In this document: piece after piece, positions 62,213-64,000 of the stretch | Layout: every line of letters begins with the position of its first letter | Numbering within the stretch: the first letter of the stretch is position 1 | From: CAWEBF01 sp963807235 | GTDB taxonomy: Bacteria > Acidobacteriota > Vicinamibacteria > Vicinamibacterales > UBA2999 | Direction of reading: 5' to 3' | Assembly: GCA_963807235.1 (NCBI GenBank) | Contig: CAWEBF010000020.1 | Coordinates: 1-64,000 of the forward strand | Length of the DNA: 64,000 nucleotides | Notes under the pieces: model-generated | Told to the model about the DNA's origin: nothing | Databases searched by the model: none | The model's input: the letters and a program-made list of their open reading frames with translations, nothing else | Position numbers and translations under genes: made by a program

Positions 62213-62645
62213 ATGATGCGACGGTGTTCATTGGTGATATGCGACGGGTCTCGTTCTCGCGATTCTCGGTCGGCGCACTGGCCGCGGCGGCGTCCGCGCG
62301 CATCACTCATTCGCCGCCGAGTTCGACCGCGAGCGCACCATCACCGTGACCGGCACCATGCAGCGGCTGGAGTGGACCAACCCTCACGCCCGCATCTATA
62401 TCCAGGGCAAGGACGAGACGGGGAAAGAACAGCTCTGGGACTTCGAGCTGGGGCCGCCCAACGGCCTGATGCGCAACGGCTGGCGGCGCGACTCGCTAAA
62501 GCAGGGTCACCAGATCACGGTCAGCGGCTTCCGCTCCAAGACGTCCGACCGCATCGCCAACGCACGCACGGTGAAGCTGGCGGACGGCCGCCAGGTGTTC
62601 GCCGGCTCCTCGTTCGAAACCGGCGAACCCGCCGCCGCGAAATAA
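62213..62645 (+). CDS. DUF6152 family secreted protein, N-terminal frameshift
   Basis: ATG 62213 (or 62216) follows GGAGGAG. The signal peptide must be assembled from two frames before the family start AHHSFAAEFDRERTITVTG, continuing MQRLEWTNPHARIYIQGKDE, GWRRDSLKQGHQITVSGFRS and VKLADGRQVFAGSSFETGE. The resemblance to the proteins at 30022 and 38255 is clear, including the NPH motif and RRDSLKxGxxxTVSG. It is divergent from the paired GRWxGDTLVV gene. Confidence 0.82.
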
Positions 62646-62658
62646 GCCTTCGCGTGTT

Positions 62659-62689
62659 TCGCTTTGGCGGGCAAGCCCGCCTCGGCGAA
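62659..62689. terminator. Hairpin between convergent genes
   Basis: TTCGC (62659-62663) and GCGAA (62685-62689) flank an inner GGCGGGC-AA-GCCCGCC stem. It lies just after the DUF6152 stop and faces the convergent carboxylesterase end. There is no T tract. Confidence 0.5.
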
Positions 62690-62698
62690 TAGAGCTGA

Positions 62699-62719
62699 GA
62701 CCAACGACTAACGACTAAG
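62699..62719. repeat. Heptamer tandem array GACCAAC x3
   Basis: GACCAAC, GACTAAC and GACTAAG run across the stop codon of the minus-strand carboxylesterase (62715-62717). Same family as at 18891 and 32763. Confidence 0.8.
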
Positions 62720-64000
62720 AGCTACACGTACCCAGCGCACTCCACATCGCGAGCCGCTCGGCCCGGATTGGGTCGTTCACCAGCCGGCTCTCGTTGTCGA
62801 ACACCATCGTCGCGCGCTCGCGGCCGTTGAACGGCGTCCACGCCGGCAGCTGGCTGATGCTCGGGTTGCCGCTGCGCGCAAACGCCAGCCACGAGGAACT
62901 GACCTTGTCGGCCAGCGCCTGCGCCGTCGGCGCATCCCTGGTCAGCGCAGCGCGTTTCACGTTGTCGAACGCGAACGGGATCTCGATTGTGTGCGGCGAC
63001 TTGAACTTGCCGCCTTCGAGCGGCGACTCCCAACGGAAGTAGTAGAGGAACACCGGCCCTTGCGCCAGCGCCGCCCGGCGCTCGGCGATCTTCATCACCG
63101 GGCCGCTGTACCGGTGGTCGCTGGCGATCAGGAAGTAGAGGTCCGAGGGCGTCGCTTTGGGATTGGTCTTGCGGTACGTGGTCATCACCGGTTCGGCGTG
63201 CTCGCCCAGCAAGGTGCCGATGCGCGTGCGCAGGCCGGCGTCGTCCAGCGAGAACAGGGCCGGCGCGGCGCTGGAGGTCAGCTCGGTGCGCGTGGACCCG
63301 AGCATCAGCGGCACCGAGGGCGAGACCGTTGACGCCGTGGGGTGGAAGGGGTGCTGCGCGATGTGCGTGCCGTCCATGGTGGGCGAGAAGCCCATCGTCA
63401 TCTGGTCCACGTTCATCTGCCGCATCGTCTCGAAGTAGGCGCCCATGATGCGCGCGGCGGGCACCGCTTGCAGCTCGCGGACCTGACCCCGGCTCAGTCC
63501 CGCGTTCTTCAGCAGCTCGGCGGCGACGCGAGCCGCCTGATCGCGCTCCACCAGCTTCAGCGTGGCGCCGCTTTCGATGATCGCGCGGTGGAAGAGTCCC
63601 TTCGCCGCAGGCATGGCCAGCAGCGTCGCCACCTTGCGGCCGCCGCCCGACTGGCCGAACACGGTCACGTTGCCGGGATCGCCACCGAAGGTGGCGACGT
63701 TGTCGCGCACCCACTTGAGCGCGTGCACGATGTCGAGCATGCCGGCGTCGCCGGAGCCGGCGAATTCGGTGCCGCCCAGCTCCTCGAGGAAGGTGAAGCC
63801 CATGACGCTCAGGCGATGGTTCAGCGTGACCACCACTACGTCGCCGCGGCGCGCCAGCGCCGCTCCTTCGGTGATCGGTGACGAGCCTGACCCGGTGGCG
63901 AACCCGCCGCCATGGCACCACACCATCACGGGCCGCTTGCGGTTGTCGGAGAGCGCCGGCGTCCAGATGTTGAGGACCAGGCAGTCTTCGCTTTCCTCGC
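62715..64000 (-). CDS. Type B carboxylesterase, 5' part beyond the window
   Basis: The frame is open from the window edge (EESEDCLVLNIWTPALSDN, the family's conserved ESEDCL-LN) to the stop at 62715, so the gene is truncated at its N-terminus. Catalytic features: oxyanion MVWCHGGGFATGSGS, nucleophile VTVFGQSGGGRKVATLLAMP (GQSGGG rather than the common GESAGG), and His in KSPHTIEIPFAFDN. The C-terminal domain is complete (LPAWTPFNGRERATMVFDNE). It hydrolyses carboxylic esters and is probably exported, but the signal is out of view. The last codons derive from a heptamer array. Confidence 0.9.
   Translation of the reverse strand, partial: EESEDCLVLNIWTPALSDNRKRPVMVWCHGGGFATGSGSSPITEGAALARRGDVVVVTLNHRLSVMGFTFLEELGGTEFAGSGDAGMLDIVHALKWVRDNVATFGGDPGNVTVFGQSGGGRKVATLLAMPAAKGLFHRAIIESGATLKLVERDQAARVAAELLKNAGLSRGQVRELQAVPAARIMGAYFETMRQMNVDQMTMGFSPTMDGTHIAQHPFHPTASTVSPSVPLMLGSTRTELTSSAAPALFSLDDAGLRTRIGTLLGEHAEPVMTTYRKTNPKATPSDLYFLIASDHRYSGPVMKIAERRAALAQGPVFLYYFRWESPLEGGKFKSPHTIEIPFAFDNVKRAALTRDAPTAQALADKVSSSWLAFARSGNPSISQLPAWTPFNGRERATMVFDNESRLVNDPIRAERLAMWSALGTCSS

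Noticed and set aside
1..64000. tRNA, rRNA, integrase or prophage features
   Set aside because: I looked for cloverleaf-like stems with CCA ends, rRNA-like conserved blocks and integrase or transposase motifs and found none I could support.

Overview
This window is GC-rich bacterial chromosome, most likely from an Acidobacteriota of the Vicinamibacteria (subdivision 6) type. This rests on gene content, not on a marker-gene search: a TonB receptor with an N-terminal carboxypeptidase-regulatory domain, Ser/Thr kinases fused to PD40 or TolB/TPR modules, an acidobacterial VWFA-type protein, DUF6152 proteins and several secreted quinoprotein beta-propellers. No rRNA, tRNA, CRISPR array, transposase or prophage was seen. 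Layout: 1-5.2 kb is the end of a phosphate operon (pstA end, two pstB, phoU, phoR, ppx/gppA). 5.3-11.2 kb holds small secreted proteins, a beta-helix protein and a TonB receptor, all heavily frameshifted. 11.4-14.3 kb holds a sugar dehydrogenase, a CAP protein and a VapBC-type toxin-antitoxin pair. 14.3-18.8 kb is a minus-strand catabolic cluster (MetE-like, Gfo/Idh, EboE-like, 3-hydroxyisobutyrate-dehydrogenase-like). 18.9-24.7 kb holds single enzymes. 24.7-32.7 kb is a plus-strand run: cytochrome c, PQQ dehydrogenase, a PQQ dehydrogenase/VOC fusion, a secreted pair, and a TPR/VWFA pair. 32.8-40.6 kb is mixed and includes rsmH. 40.7-45.2 kb holds a kinase and an MBL/deacetylase reading region. 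45.1-46.9 kb is an arsenic cluster (arsR divergent from arsM-arsC). 46.9-57.7 kb holds a GNAT-MarR fusion and an organic-acid catabolic cluster (MFS, PrpD, DASS, acyl-CoA dehydrogenase, CitE-like lyase) around an intact TonB receptor. 57.7-64 kb holds secreted proteins, a second kinase and the 3' part of a carboxylesterase. No gene-free stretch exceeds about 300 bases.

Main points of interest. (1) The two PstB subunits carry complementary lesions: one keeps the LSGGQ signature but has lost the Q-loop Gln and switch His, and the other keeps those but has lost LSGGQ. This predicts a heterodimer with a single competent ATP site. (2) At least thirteen intergenic loci carry short tandem arrays with a period of exactly seven bases, in several sequence families, nearly always abutting a stop codon. 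(3) A pair of uncharacterised secreted families (a protein with GRWxGDTLVV plus a DUF6152 protein) occurs three times. (4) There are phased 11-bp direct repeats, a 41-bp inverted repeat and several uncommon domain fusions.

Caution: more than a dozen genes are split by single-base-scale shifts while others are intact. The pattern looks more like residual consensus errors than mass pseudogenisation. Gene ends are therefore given for the reconstructed gene, with shift positions noted.
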